The notes beneath the pieces were generated by a model. That model ran no database searches. It was not told the origin of the DNA and saw only the letters and a program-made list of their open reading frames with translations. A program made the translations under genes and the position numbers. A DNA stretch of 64,000 nt. Origin: Candidatus Eremiobacteraceae bacterium (GTDB lineage Bacteria; Vulcanimicrobiota; Vulcanimicrobiia; Eremiobacterales; Eremiobacteraceae). The first letter of the stretch is position 1; every line of letters begins with the position of its first letter. Below are positions 47,894 through 63,860 of the stretch, in pieces. The DNA lies in assembly GCA_035314825.1 (NCBI GenBank), contig DATFYX010000059.1, positions 27,811 to 91,810 on the forward strand. Reading direction: 5' to 3'.

Positions 47894-48457
47894 GTGAGAA
47901 AAGTATCGATTTTGCTCATGGTGCTCGTCGCGAGCATCGCACTGACGGTAGTCGCCTGCACGAAATCGGACAACTCATCCTCGGGCTCGAATTCAGCCGC
48001 TAACACGGCGGCGACCACCGCCGCGACCGCCGCAGCCGCCGTCGCGACCGCCGCGGCCAACGCGGGCAACATGGCCAACAACGCCGCCAACTCGATGTCG
48101 AACGCCGCGCATAGCGCGGGTAACACGATGTCCAACGCGGCCGGCGGGATGAAGCACGTGGTCGCAGCGGTCACGTTGCCGATCCCGCTCTCGAAGCTTC
48201 CATCGGCGACGGTCGGCGCCGGTAACGTCGCCGCGGGCGCCAAGGTCTTCTCCGCTAACTGCGAGAGCTGCCACGGCGCGGGCGGCAAGAACGGCACGGT
48301 CGGACCGAGCCTGGCCGGCATCGGCATCAAAGCAGGTCAAGTCGCCTACATGGTGCAGAATCCGACCGGCGTCGACAAGGATTCCGGCATGCCGAAGCTG
48401 CCGCTGTCCGCGACCGATGTCGCCAACGTCTCCGCGTACGTCGCGTCGCTGAAGTAA
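47894..48457 (+). CDS. Cytochrome c lipoprotein with Ala/Asn-rich spacer
   Basis: A 187-residue exported c-type cytochrome. It has a lipoprotein signal (ILLMVLVASIALTVVAC, Cys22), a 65-residue low-complexity spacer rich in Ala, Asn and Ser, and a C-terminal mono-heme domain with CESCH (CxxCH) and a likely axial Met in DSGMPKLPLSATDVANVSAYV. It would carry electrons at the outer face of the membrane, tethered by a flexible arm. The GTG start at 47894 has AGGAG 9 nt upstream, which decides the start. No oxidase or partner dehydrogenase is adjacent. Confidence 0.88.
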   Translation: MRKVSILLMVLVASIALTVVACTKSDNSSSGSNSAANTAATTAATAAAAVATAAANAGNMANNAANSMSNAAHSAGNTMSNAAGGMKHVVAAVTLPIPLSKLPSATVGAGNVAAGAKVFSANCESCHGAGGKNGTVGPSLAGIGIKAGQVAYMVQNPTGVDKDSGMPKLPLSATDVANVSAYVASLK

Positions 48458-48533
48458 CGACGCAGCCCGCCGTCCGCATCGCCGCGCGCCGCCGGTCCAA
48501 CGCGACCGAGCGGCGCGCTGCGTTATCGCCGTC

Positions 48534-49934
48534 ATGAGCGCAAGCCTGTTCTGGTTCCGGCGCGACCTGCGCCTCACGGACAACCCCGGCCTGCATGCCG
48601 CGATCGCGGCGGGCGGTCCCGTCTTTGCCGTGTTCTGTCCGGACGAGCTTGCGCGTCTCAATCCGCGCCAGAGCGCATTCGTCGCCGGCTCGCTTCGCGC
48701 GCTGCGCACCGCTCTCGACAAACGCGACGCGACGCTTACCGTGATCGGCGGGTCACCGGGGCCGGCGCTGGTCGAAACCGCGCGGCGGCTCGGTGCGCAA
48801 TCCGTGTATTGCTCGCGCTCCTACGTGCGCGCCGAGCGCGCCGTGGAATTCGCGGCGGCAGACTCGTTGCGCGCTGCCGGCATCGAATTGCATGCGCTCA
48901 AAGGCGACGTCGTCCACGAGCCTGAAGCGGTCGCGCACAGGAAACAGTCAGCCGGTGATGGGTATCGGGTGTTTCCGCCATTCTTGGCGGCCTGGCAGGC
49001 CCTCGACGTCGACGTGCCGTCGGGTGAATCGTTTCCCGATGGACGCGATGATCAGCCGGGCGCCCTGCCGGGCGAAGACACTGCGCCGGCGCTCGCGCCC
49101 GGAGAGGCCGCCGCCTACGGCGCGTTGGAGAAATTCAGCACCGCGCGCGCCGCGGATTACGCTGCGAACGCACCCTATCCGGCGCGCGATGGGACTTCCA
49201 ACCTCGCGCCGTACTTGCGCTTCGGCTGCATCAGCCCGCGAGTCGTGCACCGTGCGCTCGCGCGCCGCATGTCGTGGTCGTGGACCCTGGCGCAGGAACG
49301 CGCCTCGATGGGGCTGTTCTTGCGCCAGCTCGCCATACGCGATTTCTTCATCCAGCTGGCATACTTCGTCCCCGAGCTGCATGACGAATCGCTGCAGGAG
49401 AAGATGCGCTCATTTTCATGGTCGGATGACGGGGCGCTGCTGCAGCTGTGGCGCGACGGGCGGACCGGCTATCCATTGGTGGACGCGGCGATGCGCCAGC
49501 TGCGCGGCCAAGGGCTCGTGCACCAGCGCGCCGCGATCTGCGCCGCGTCGTTCTGCTGCTTCGACCTAGGCCTGGACTGGCGTTTAGGCCGGCGCGTCTG
49601 GATGGACGAGCATCTCGCCGCGGACGAAGCGCTGTGCGACGGGAATTGGCAGTGGTTGGCCGGCGTCGGCTCGGATCAAGCGGCCTACCCGCGCATCTAT
49701 AATCCCGAGAAGCAGGCGCGCCAATTCGACGCGCAGGCCGTGTACGTGCGCCGCTGGATCCCCGAATTGCGCAAGCTACCCACCGCGGCCGCGCTCGCGC
49801 CATGGCGAGTCGACCGGCAGCACCAGATCGAGCTGGGCTTTTTCACGCCGGGCGTCTACCCGCGCCCCGTCGTCGACCACGAACGCGCGGCGCGCGAATT
49901 CCTCGCGCGCTACCGCGCCTTCCGCGAGATGTAG
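48534..49934 (+). CDS. phr: Deoxyribodipyrimidine photolyase
   Basis: A 466-residue FAD-dependent light-driven DNA repair enzyme of the cryptochrome/photolyase family. The N-terminal antenna domain begins LFWFRRDLRLTDNPGLHAAI. The C-terminal FAD domain has YLRFGCISPRVVH, LVDAAMRQLRGQGLVHQRAAICAASF and WQWLAGVGSDQAAYPRIYNP. Length and motifs fit class I CPD photolyases. The ATG at 48534 follows 76 bp after the cytochrome gene. Its TAG stop is formed at the edge of the palindrome at 49933-49956. Confidence 0.93.
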   Translation: MSASLFWFRRDLRLTDNPGLHAAIAAGGPVFAVFCPDELARLNPRQSAFVAGSLRALRTALDKRDATLTVIGGSPGPALVETARRLGAQSVYCSRSYVRAERAVEFAAADSLRAAGIELHALKGDVVHEPEAVAHRKQSAGDGYRVFPPFLAAWQALDVDVPSGESFPDGRDDQPGALPGEDTAPALAPGEAAAYGALEKFSTARAADYAANAPYPARDGTSNLAPYLRFGCISPRVVHRALARRMSWSWTLAQERASMGLFLRQLAIRDFFIQLAYFVPELHDESLQEKMRSFSWSDDGALLQLWRDGRTGYPLVDAAMRQLRGQGLVHQRAAICAASFCCFDLGLDWRLGRRVWMDEHLAADEALCDGNWQWLAGVGSDQAAYPRIYNPEKQARQFDAQAVYVRRWIPELRKLPTAAALAPWRVDRQHQIELGFFTPGVYPRPVVDHERAAREFLARYRAFREM

Positions 49935-49956
49935 CGGTCGAATTTATTCGACCGTC
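49933..49956. repeat. Palindromic repeat type 1 after phr
   Basis: The unit begins inside the phr TAG stop: the usual GGAGCGGTC reads TAGCGGTC here. Arms CGGTCGAAT and ATTCGACCG are perfect around a TT centre. It may act as a hairpin at the transcript end. Confidence 0.88.
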
Positions 49957-50038
49957 GCCCGTGATTGGCCGAGTTTGCAGCCCCCTAGCCGGCTCTGCCG
50001 CGAGGCTTCGGCCTGAGTTTCACCAAACATCATAAGCA

Positions 50039-51772
50039 ATGACCTCGACGCGGCTGGTCAGCTACCTGCGCCCGTTCATCGTGCCGATGCTGGCCGGCCT
50101 CTTGCTCAGCGCGCTGGCCTCGCTGGCCACGGTCGGCTACGCGGGCGCGGTGAAGCTGCTGGTCCAAGCCGTCACCGAGCGCAGCGTCCAGGGGCTGGCG
50201 ATCGCGCTCGGCGCCGCGCTTGGCCTGAACGTCGTGAAGAACGCCGCGCAGTACTTCGGCGGCTACACGCTCACCTCGGTCGGCCAGCAGGTCGTGCGCA
50301 AGATTCGCGGCGACCTGTTCGCGCGCATCCAGTACCTCGCGCTGCCGACCTTCGACAAGTGGCGCGCCGGCGACATCCTGTCGCGCTTCTCCAACGATAT
50401 GAATATCTTGGTCGAGGGCGTGTCGGCGCTGCCGCTCTTCGTCAGCGCGAGTCTGACCTTGGTGGCGGGTCTGGCGTTCATGTTCTATCTCAATTGGCAG
50501 CTCACACTGGTGACGATGGCCGTCGCGCCGATCGTGATCTGGGCCGTCTACACGTTTTCCGGCCTGCTGCGCCGCGCCACCACCGTAGCGCTCAACCGCA
50601 TCGCCGATCTCAACTCGCTGCTCCAGGAATCGCTCGAGTCGATGCGCATCATCAAGGCGTTCACGCGCGAACGATACGAGATCGCGCGCTTCGACGAGCG
50701 CAACGCCGCGAACTTCGGCGCATCGATGAAGCTGGCGCAGATATCGCTGACGCAGACCCCGGTCATCGACTTCGCCGTCATGGTCGGCGTGCTGATCCTC
50801 GCCGGCTTCGCGCTGTTCCAGGTGGTCGCGGGCACGCTGACGGTCACCAAGTTCTTCATGTTCTTCACGGTGACGACCACCGTGGCGAACCCCATCTCGC
50901 AGCTATCGAACTACATCGGCAGCCTCAACAAGGCGTACGCCGCCGCAACGCGCGTCTTCGAGGTCATGGATCTGCCCGCGGAATCCCCGGACGAGCCCGA
51001 TCACGTCGAGCTGCGCGACGTCAAAGGCGCGGTCGAGTTCGTGGACGTGCGCTTCAGCTACGACGGCGCGCGCGACGTGCTCAAGGGCATCTCGGCTGCC
51101 GTCGCGCCTGGGGAAGTGGTGGCGCTGGTCGGGCCGTCAGGTTCGGGCAAGACGACGCTCGTGAATCTGGTGCCGCGCTTTTACGAGCCGACCGGCGGCT
51201 CGGTGGCGGTCGACGGCCAGGACGTCAACGGTATCACGCTGCGTTCGCTGCGCCAGGCGATCGCCATAGTGCCGCAAGACCCTCAGCTTTTCTCGGACAC
51301 GATCGAGGAGAACATACGCTACGGCCGGCTCGACGCGACGCGCGCACAGATCGAAGAGGCCGCCCGGCTGGCCAACGCGCACGAGTTCATCTCCAAATTG
51401 CCGGACGGCTATGCGACACTCGTCGGCCCGCGCGGCGCACGCTTGTCCGGCGGCGAACGCCAGCGCATCGCGATCGCGCGGGCGATACTGCGCGACCCGC
51501 GCATCCTGATCTTGGACGAGGCCACTTCGTCCTTGGACGCCCACTCGGAGGCGCTGATCGGCGAGGCGCTGGATCATCTGCTGGTCGGACGCACGACATT
51601 TATCATCGCCCACCGGCTCTCGACCATCCGCCGGGCCACGATGATCCTCGTGCTGTCGGAGGGACGTATAGTAGAACACGGGACGCACGAGGAGCTGTTG
51701 CGCCGGGGCGGGCTCTACGCCTCGCTCTACGAACGCCAGATGCTCGAGCCGGCACCCGCCTCTGCGACCTAA
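50039..51772 (+). CDS. ABC exporter, MsbA/lipid flippase-like
   Basis: A 577-residue half-transporter, with the membrane domain first (six helices, residues about 15-300) and an ATPase domain after it. The ATPase motifs are Walker A GPSGSGKTT near residue 364, Q-loop PQDPQLF, signature LSGGERQRIA, Walker B ILILDEATSSLD and the switch His in IIAHRLST. The membrane domain (FDKWRAGDILSRFSNDMNIL) resembles MsbA, which flips lipid A precursors, though multidrug exporters look alike. The ATG at 50039 has no evident ribosome-binding site. It ends 45 bp before the rpoB promoter and is transcribed in the same direction. Confidence 0.87.
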   Translation: MTSTRLVSYLRPFIVPMLAGLLLSALASLATVGYAGAVKLLVQAVTERSVQGLAIALGAALGLNVVKNAAQYFGGYTLTSVGQQVVRKIRGDLFARIQYLALPTFDKWRAGDILSRFSNDMNILVEGVSALPLFVSASLTLVAGLAFMFYLNWQLTLVTMAVAPIVIWAVYTFSGLLRRATTVALNRIADLNSLLQESLESMRIIKAFTRERYEIARFDERNAANFGASMKLAQISLTQTPVIDFAVMVGVLILAGFALFQVVAGTLTVTKFFMFFTVTTTVANPISQLSNYIGSLNKAYAAATRVFEVMDLPAESPDEPDHVELRDVKGAVEFVDVRFSYDGARDVLKGISAAVAPGEVVALVGPSGSGKTTLVNLVPRFYEPTGGSVAVDGQDVNGITLRSLRQAIAIVPQDPQLFSDTIEENIRYGRLDATRAQIEEAARLANAHEFISKLPDGYATLVGPRGARLSGGERQRIAIARAILRDPRILILDEATSSLDAHSEALIGEALDHLLVGRTTFIIAHRLSTIRRATMILVLSEGRIVEHGTHEELLRRGGLYASLYERQMLEPAPASAT

Positions 51773-51817
51773 GTTTTGTCCCGTCGGCGCCGGCGGGCCC
51801 GGGTCCTACTGTCCCGT

Positions 51818-51845
51818 TTGACAAGCGTGCATTTCATGCTATAAT
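51818..51845 (+). promoter_or_regulatory. Consensus promoter of rpoBC
   Basis: TTGACA (51818-51823) and TATAAT (51840-51845) are 16 bp apart, with an extended -10 TG at 51837-51838. All twelve hexamer bases match the sigma70/SigA consensus. Transcription would start near 51852, giving a leader of about 205 nt before rpoB. Confidence 0.88.
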
Positions 51846-52056
51846 GTTTGTCTGTGCCACCTTGGGACGATAGCGCCGACCGACAGGAGTGGTGCGAGTT
51901 GCAGCCTCGCCACCGAACCGCCGGGACCCCGCCGCGTATCGTCTTTTTCATCCCCTGAAGCCAGACCGACAAACGCCACTGTAAGAAGATAGATGGCGAG
52001 CAACGCTCGCCGACGCTCAACCATGCGCGCCGCCCGCAAAGGTAACGACGAGATAG
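51846..52056 (+). promoter_or_regulatory. rpoB 5' leader with hairpin
   Basis: The untranslated leader between the promoter and rpoB. A perfect 7-bp hairpin (GGCGAGC-AAC-GCTCGCC, 51995-52011) lies about 45 nt before the rpoB ATG. No L10-binding site, terminator or tRNA is recognised. Short reading frames with possible ribosome sites exist but are not convincing. Confidence 0.4.
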
Positions 52057-55869
<3,813 letters not shown>

Positions 55870-55880
55870 TAACAAGGAAG

Positions 55881-55952
55881 ATGGAGCGGTCGAGTTTGCT
55901 CGACCCAAGATTGGAGCGGTCGAATTTATTCGACCGGATGGATCGGAAGTAA
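55881..55952 (+). CDS. Possible 23-codon leader ORF made of two palindromes
   Basis: ATG at 55881 directly follows AAGGAAG (55874-55880). The frame reads through both type 1 palindromes (MERSSLLDP... then LERSNLFDR...) and stops with TAA at 55950-55952, immediately before the rpoC ATG and in the same frame. The ribosome site is close to the ATG, so translation is uncertain. If translated, it would couple rpoB to rpoC by stop-start reinitiation. No protein function is implied. Confidence 0.4.
   Translation: MERSSLLDPRLERSNLFDRMDRK
55883..55905. repeat. Palindromic repeat type 1, first copy between rpoB and rpoC
   Basis: GGAGCGGTCGAGTTTGCTCG followed by ACC, a slightly shortened unit with compensating changes (CGGTCGAG/CTCGACC) that keep the arms paired. 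Confidence 0.85.
55913..55936. repeat. Palindromic repeat type 1, second copy between rpoB and rpoC
   Basis: A perfect unit with arms CGGTCGAAT and ATTCGACCG, 7 bp after the first copy and 16 bp before the rpoC ATG, in the ribosome-binding region. Confidence 0.9.
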
Positions 55953-59664
<3,712 letters not shown>

Positions 59665-59666
<2 letters not shown>

Positions 59667-59687
59667 CGGTCGAGTTTACTCGACCGA
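59665..59687. repeat. Palindromic repeat type 1 at the rpoC stop
   Basis: The TAG stop of rpoC merges with the unit start (TAGCGGTC for GGAGCGGTC). Arms CGGTCGAG and CTCGACCG carry compensatory changes, as in the copy at 55883. Confidence 0.87.
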
Positions 59688-59710
59688 GCCGGCCGAATCC
59701 GGCGAATGTG

Positions 59711-59741
59711 GTCCCGCGCTCGAGAGCGCGGGACTTTTTTT
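59711..59741 (+). terminator. Rho-independent terminator of rpoBC (type 2 palindrome)
   Basis: Perfect inverted arms GTCCCGCGCT (59711-59720) and AGCGCGGGAC (59725-59734) around a CGAG loop, followed by seven T (59735-59741). This is a classical intrinsic terminator. The stem belongs to the same repeat type as the ggt insertion at 25241-25283, including the GTGGTCCC lead-in. Confidence 0.93.
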
Positions 59742-59760
59742 CCGTCTGGACAAGTCCGCC

Positions 59761-60441
59761 ATGGTGAAGATCGAAGCGGTACTCTTCGATTTCGACCACA
59801 CGTTGGGCGTCGACGGGAAGCTCGAGGAAGAGGCGCTGCGCGAAATCGCGCTGGCGAATTGCCCCATCGCGCCCGGCGATGAGGCCGTGCAGGCAGTGCT
59901 GCATCGTTTTCGGTACGAGCCCGGGGTGCCATTGGGAACGGCGGTCGGCGACGGTCTGCGTTCGTGGGGCTGTCCGCAAGACAAGATCGATCGCGCGGTG
60001 GCGACCTTCCGCGCTCGCTCGCTCGAGCTTGCGCCCTCGCGCGTGAAGCCGATGCCAGGCGCCCCCGAGATGCTCGCACGGCTCGCTGCTCTGCGTATGC
60101 CGCTTGGCATCTTGAGCAATGGCTGGACGCAGCTGCAGCATCTCAAAGCGGAGATCATCGGCTTTCCCGGGCCGGTGGTCGCGTCCGAAGAGATCGACGC
60201 GTGGAAGCCGGAAAAGAAGGCGTTCGAGATCGCGGTGGCGCGCTTCGCGATGAACGCCGCCACCACGATCTACGTCGGCGACAACCCGCAGGTGGACGTC
60301 GCCGGCGCCAAGGCCGCCGGCCTCCTCGCCGCCTGGGCCGATCTCGAAGGCGCGTCATATCCGCAGGGTGTCACGAGACCGGACTTCGCGATCACCGACC
60401 TGGCGCAGCTTCCCCCGCTGATCCAGCAAGCAGGCATCTAG
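59761..60441 (+). CDS. HAD-superfamily hydrolase
   Basis: A 226-residue haloacid dehalogenase-like phosphatase. Motif I is VLFDFDHTLG (DxDxT nucleophile), motif II LGILSNGWT, motif III WKPEKKAFEIA (Lys), and motif IV YVGDNPQVDVAGAKAAGL. The helical cap between motifs I and II is type C1, as in phosphoglycolate phosphatase-like enzymes. The substrate is unknown. The ATG at 59761 was chosen since the frame upstream runs through the rpoC end and terminator. It sits alone between the rpoC terminator and the rpsL promoter, and no promoter of its own is evident in the 20 bp after the terminator. Confidence 0.88.
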   Translation: MVKIEAVLFDFDHTLGVDGKLEEEALREIALANCPIAPGDEAVQAVLHRFRYEPGVPLGTAVGDGLRSWGCPQDKIDRAVATFRARSLELAPSRVKPMPGAPEMLARLAALRMPLGILSNGWTQLQHLKAEIIGFPGPVVASEEIDAWKPEKKAFEIAVARFAMNAATTIYVGDNPQVDVAGAKAAGLLAAWADLEGASYPQGVTRPDFAITDLAQLPPLIQQAGI

Positions 60442-60496
60442 GCGGCAACGTCTTTGACCTGTAAGCAGTGCCGGCGGCAAAAGAGCCTCCCGCGGC

Positions 60497-60526
60497 TTGA
60501 CCGCGGCCGTATCCTTTTGATAGAAT
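60497..60526 (+). promoter_or_regulatory. Promoter of the rpsL-rpsG-fusA-tuf operon
   Basis: TTGACC (60497-60502) and TAGAAT (60521-60526), 18 bp apart, with an extended -10 TG at 60518-60519. The -35 element sits in the centre of an inverted repeat (CCGCGG-cttga-CCGCGG, 60490-60506). It would give a leader of about 220 nt before rpsL. Confidence 0.8.
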
Positions 60527-60532
60527 ACGTTG

Positions 60533-60752
60533 GTTGGGCGGGTGTCCCCACGGGCACCGTACCACCATCCGAACCGGCCCAGGCGCTCAGGCGCCTGCCG
60601 GGAGGAAAAAAATCCCCGGAGGTTTGCTCCCCACCCCTATAAGAGACTAAACTAGGCTCCAAGGCGGGACACCCCAGGGAGAGGCAGCGGCGCAGCGCGC
60701 GCGTTGTCTTCTTTGTTTTCTACAGACACGTCGACGGTCACGAGGGGTTGTT
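60533..60752 (+). promoter_or_regulatory. rpsL 5' leader
   Basis: The non-coding stretch 60442-60752 is about 310 bp: promoter first, then this leader. A strong hairpin, CAGGCGC-TCAG-GCGCCTG near 60582-60599, is flanked by CCGG on both sides and followed by a purine-rich run GGAGGAAAAAAAT. That could be a translational-control or attenuation structure for the str operon, but I recognise no known motif. No gene is apparent. Confidence 0.4.
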
Positions 60753-61190
60753 TTGCCGACAATCAGTCAGTTGGTGCGCCGCGGGCGCGAAAAGGTCAAG
60801 AAGAAATCGAAGTCGCCGGCGTTCCTGGTCTCGCTGACCGGAGCCAAGCCCGGCCACCCCGACCTGCCGCAACGCACCAAGACGATCAAGAAGGGCAACC
60901 CGCAACGCCGCGGCGTGTGCACGCAAGTCAAGACGATCACCCCGAAAAAGCCGAACTCGGCCCTGCGCAAAGTGGCGCGCGTGCGCCTCACCAACGGCAT
61001 CGAAGTCACGGCCTACATCCCCGGCATCGGCCACAACCTGCAAGAGCACTCGGTGGTGCTCATCCGCGGCGGCCGCGTGAAAGATCTGCCAGGCATCCGC
61101 TACCACATCATCCGCGGCACGCTCGACACGCAAGGCGTGCAGAACCGCAAGCAGTCGCGCTCGAAGTACGGCGCGAAGAGACCGAAGTAA
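60753..61190 (+). CDS. rpsL: 30S ribosomal protein S12
   Basis: A 145-residue S12 of the ribosomal decoding centre. The [11 protein letters not shown] loop and [22 protein letters not shown], both linked to streptomycin response in other bacteria, are intact. Between SPAF and PQRRGVCT there is an insert of about 22 residues ([20 protein letters not shown]) absent from E. coli S12 but positioned like the insert of Bacillus-type S12. The start is TTG at 60753, preceded by GAGGGG 5 nt upstream; there is no in-frame ATG nearby. It is the first gene of the str operon. Confidence 0.97.
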   Translation: MPTISQLVRRGREKVKKKSKSPAFLVSLTGAKPGHPDLPQRTKTIKKGNPQRRGVCTQVKTITPKKPNSALRKVARVRLTNGIEVTAYIPGIGHNLQEHSVVLIRGGRVKDLPGIRYHIIRGTLDTQGVQNRKQSRSKYGAKRPK

Positions 61191-61191
61191 A

Positions 61192-61210
61192 CGGTCGAAT
61201 AAATTCGACG
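61192..61210. repeat. Palindromic repeat type 1, shortened copy between rpsL and rpsG
   Basis: CGGTCGAATAAATTCGACG starts 1 bp after the rpsL TAA. It shares its last two bases with the next copy, so the two are fused head to tail. Confidence 0.8.
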
Positions 61211-61229
61211 GTCGAATAAAGTCGACCGC
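61209..61229. repeat. Palindromic repeat type 1, second copy between rpsL and rpsG
   Basis: CGGTCGAATAAAGTCGACCG plus C, with one arm mismatch. It ends 12 bp before the AAGGAAG ribosome-binding site of rpsG and does not separate it from the ATG. Confidence 0.8.
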
Positions 61230-61247
61230 TACATTAAAAAGGAAGAT

Positions 61248-61718
61248 ATGCCTCGCAAAGGACCTGCGCCGAAGCGCCAAGTGCTGCCCGACCCGCGCTA
61301 CAACTCGCGGACGATGGCACGCTTCATCAATAAGATCATGCTCCGCGGCAAGAAGAGCACCGCGGAAGGCATCGTCTATGGCGCGTTCGATATCGTGCAG
61401 GGCAAGACCAGCAAAGACCCGATGGACGTGTTCACGCAGGCGCTCAACAACGCCATGCCGCTCATCGAAGTGCGGCCGCGCCGCGTCGGCGGTGCGACCT
61501 ACCAAGTGCCGATGGAAGTCCGGCCTGACCGCCGCCAGGCGATGGGCATGCGCTGGCTGATCCAGTTCGCGCGCTCGCGCCCGGGCCGTACCATGGCCGA
61601 TAAGCTCGCCGCTGAGATCATGGACGCTGCCGGCAACCAAGGGCAAGCCGTGAAGAAGCGCGAGGACACGCATCGCATGGCCGAGGCGAACAAAGCGTTC
61701 GCCCACTACCGCTGGTAA
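61248..61718 (+). CDS. rpsG: 30S ribosomal protein S7
   Basis: A 156-residue S7, which organises the head of the 30S subunit by binding 16S rRNA. It starts [20 protein letters not shown] and contains [36 protein letters not shown] and the end [20 protein letters not shown], all typical. The ATG has a strong AAGGAAG 2 nt upstream (61240-61246 region). It is in the standard str-operon position, 57 bp after rpsL, the gap being filled by two fused palindromes. Confidence 0.97.
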   Translation: MPRKGPAPKRQVLPDPRYNSRTMARFINKIMLRGKKSTAEGIVYGAFDIVQGKTSKDPMDVFTQALNNAMPLIEVRPRRVGGATYQVPMEVRPDRRQAMGMRWLIQFARSRPGRTMADKLAAEIMDAAGNQGQAVKKREDTHRMAEANKAFAHYRW

Positions 61719-61753
61719 CGCAGATGAAGACCGCTCCACGCATACAGGACGTC

Positions 61754-63847
61754 ATGGGAAGACAATACTCGATCGCGCAGACGCGCAACATCGGCATCGC
61801 CGCGCACATCGACGCGGGCAAGACGACGACGACCGAGCGCATCCTTTTCTATACCGGCCGCACGCACAAGATGGGCGAAGTCCACGAAGGCGCGGCCACC
61901 ATGGACTGGATGGAGCAAGAGCAGGAGCGCGGTATCACGATCACGTCCGCCGCGACGACGTGCATTTGGCGCGACACGCGCATCAACATTATTGATACGC
62001 CCGGCCACGTGGATTTCACGGTCGAGGTCGAGCGCTCCATGCGCGTGCTCGACGGCCTCGTCGCATTGTTCGACGCGGTGGCGGCCGTGCAGCCGCAGAG
62101 CGAGACGGTCTGGCGCCAGGCCAACAAGTACAAAGTGCCGCGCCTGATCTTCATCAATAAGATGGATCGCACCGGCGCCGACTATTACAACGCCGTTGCC
62201 AAGATCCGCGAACGCTTGGGCGCGCGCGCGGTGCCCGTGCAGCTGCCCATCGGCCAAGAAGACAAATTTCAGGGCTTCGTCGACCTCTTGAGCGAGACGG
62301 CCACCATCTATACCGACGATCTCGGCAAGACGATGGAGCGTGCCGAAGTCCCGGCCGACATGAAAGAGACGATCCACAAGTACCGCGCCGAGCTGATCGA
62401 AGCGGTCGCCGAGACCGACGAGCATCTCACCGAGAAGTTCATCGAAGGCAAAGAGATCCCGGCCGACGAGATCCGCAAGGCGCTGCGCGCCGCCACCATC
62501 AAGGGCATCGTCATCCCGGTGCTGTGCGGATCGGCGTTCAAGAACAAAGGCGTCCAGCCGCTGCTCGACGCGATCGTCGACTATTTGCCGTCTCCGGCCG
62601 ATCTGGCCGACGTGCAAGGCGTCGACCCGGACCACCCGGACAAGATCGTCACGCGCAAGCCCAGCGATGACGAGAAGTTCTCGGCGCTGGCATTCAAGAT
62701 CATGACCGACCCGTTCGTCGGCAAGCTGACGTTTTTCCGCACGTACTCTGGCACGCTCAAGGCCGGCTCGTACGTCTACAATTCGAACAAAGGCAATCGG
62801 GAGCGCATCGGGCGCATCCTGCGCATGCACGCCAACCACCGCGAAGACGTCGAAAGCGTCGAGGCCGGCGATATCGCCGCGGCGGTGGGCCTCAAGAACA
62901 CGACGACCGGCGACACGCTGTGCGACGAGAAGTTCCCGATCATGCTCGAGAACATCACGTTTCCGGAGCCGGTGATCAGCCAGGCGATCGAGCCGCGCAC
63001 CAAAGCCGATCAGGAGAAGCTCGGCCAGGCGCTGGTCAAGCTGTCCGAAGAGGATCCGACCTTCCGCATGTACACCGACGAAGAGACCGGACAGACGATC
63101 ATCTCCGGCATGGGCGAGCTGCACCTCGAGATCATTGTCGATCGCATGCTGCGCGAGTTCAAGGTGGCGGCAAATGTCGGCAAGCCGCAGGTCGCGTACA
63201 AAGAAGCGATCACCAAGACCGTCGAAAAAGAGGGCCGCTACATCCGCCAGACCGGCGGCAAGGGCCAGTACGGCGATGCGTGGATCCGCTTGGAGCCGCT
63301 GCCGCCGGGCTCGGGCATCGAGTTCGAGAGCGAAGTGGTCGGCGGCGCGATCCCCAAAGAGTTCATCAAGCCGATCGAGCAGGGCGTGCGCGAAGCGGCG
63401 CTGGCGGGCGTGCTCGCCGGCTATCCCGTGCTCGACTTCAAAGCGACGGTGTTCGACGGTTCGTACCACGACGTCGACTCGAACGAGATGGCGTTCAAGA
63501 TCGCCGGTTCGATGGCGTTCAAAGAGGCCAACCGCGCGGCCGGCCCGATCATCAAAGAGCCGATCATGTCGGTCGAAGTGGTGACGCCGGACCAGTTCAT
63601 CGGAGACGTCATCGGCGATCTTGCCGCACGGCGCGGCCACGTCAAACACCAAGAACCCGAACCGGGCGGCGCGCAGAAGATCACAGCGACCGTGCCGTTG
63701 TCGGAGATGTTCGGCTACGCGACCGACCTGCGCAGCCGCACGCAAGGGCGCGCGACCTATACGATGGAGTTCGCGCATTACGCGCAAGTGCCTAAGGGCG
63801 TGGCGGAAGAGATCATCGCCAAGAACACCGGCAAGAGCGCCGATTAG
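61754..63847 (+). CDS. fusA: Translation elongation factor G
   Basis: A 697-residue GTPase that drives ribosomal translocation. The G1 motif [16 protein letters not shown], switch region [11 protein letters not shown]3 DTPGHVDF, and G4 NKMDRTGAD are present, followed by domains II to V ([51 protein letters not shown]). Length is normal. The ATG at 61754 ([18 protein letters not shown]) has AGGA 4 nt upstream and gives the family N-terminus. The in-frame ATG at 61724 would add ten unsupported residues without a ribosome site. Confidence 0.96.
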   Translation: MGRQYSIAQTRNIGIAAHIDAGKTTTTERILFYTGRTHKMGEVHEGAATMDWMEQEQERGITITSAATTCIWRDTRINIIDTPGHVDFTVEVERSMRVLDGLVALFDAVAAVQPQSETVWRQANKYKVPRLIFINKMDRTGADYYNAVAKIRERLGARAVPVQLPIGQEDKFQGFVDLLSETATIYTDDLGKTMERAEVPADMKETIHKYRAELIEAVAETDEHLTEKFIEGKEIPADEIRKALRAATIKGIVIPVLCGSAFKNKGVQPLLDAIVDYLPSPADLADVQGVDPDHPDKIVTRKPSDDEKFSALAFKIMTDPFVGKLTFFRTYSGTLKAGSYVYNSNKGNRERIGRILRMHANHREDVESVEAGDIAAAVGLKNTTTGDTLCDEKFPIMLENITFPEPVISQAIEPRTKADQEKLGQALVKLSEEDPTFRMYTDEETGQTIISGMGELHLEIIVDRMLREFKVAANVGKPQVAYKEAITKTVEKEGRYIRQTGGKGQYGDAWIRLEPLPPGSGIEFESEVVGGAIPKEFIKPIEQGVREAALAGVLAGYPVLDFKATVFDGSYHDVDSNEMAFKIAGSMAFKEANRAAGPIIKEPIMSVEVVTPDQFIGDVIGDLAARRGHVKHQEPEPGGAQKITATVPLSEMFGYATDLRSRTQGRATYTMEFAHYAQVPKGVAEEIIAKNTGKSAD

Positions 63848-63860
63848 GAGACGATAGGAA

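Noticed and set aside
61724..61753. Earlier in-frame ATG for fusA
   Set aside because: It adds ten residues not typical of EF-G and lacks a ribosome site, whereas the ATG at 61754 has AGGA at proper spacing.
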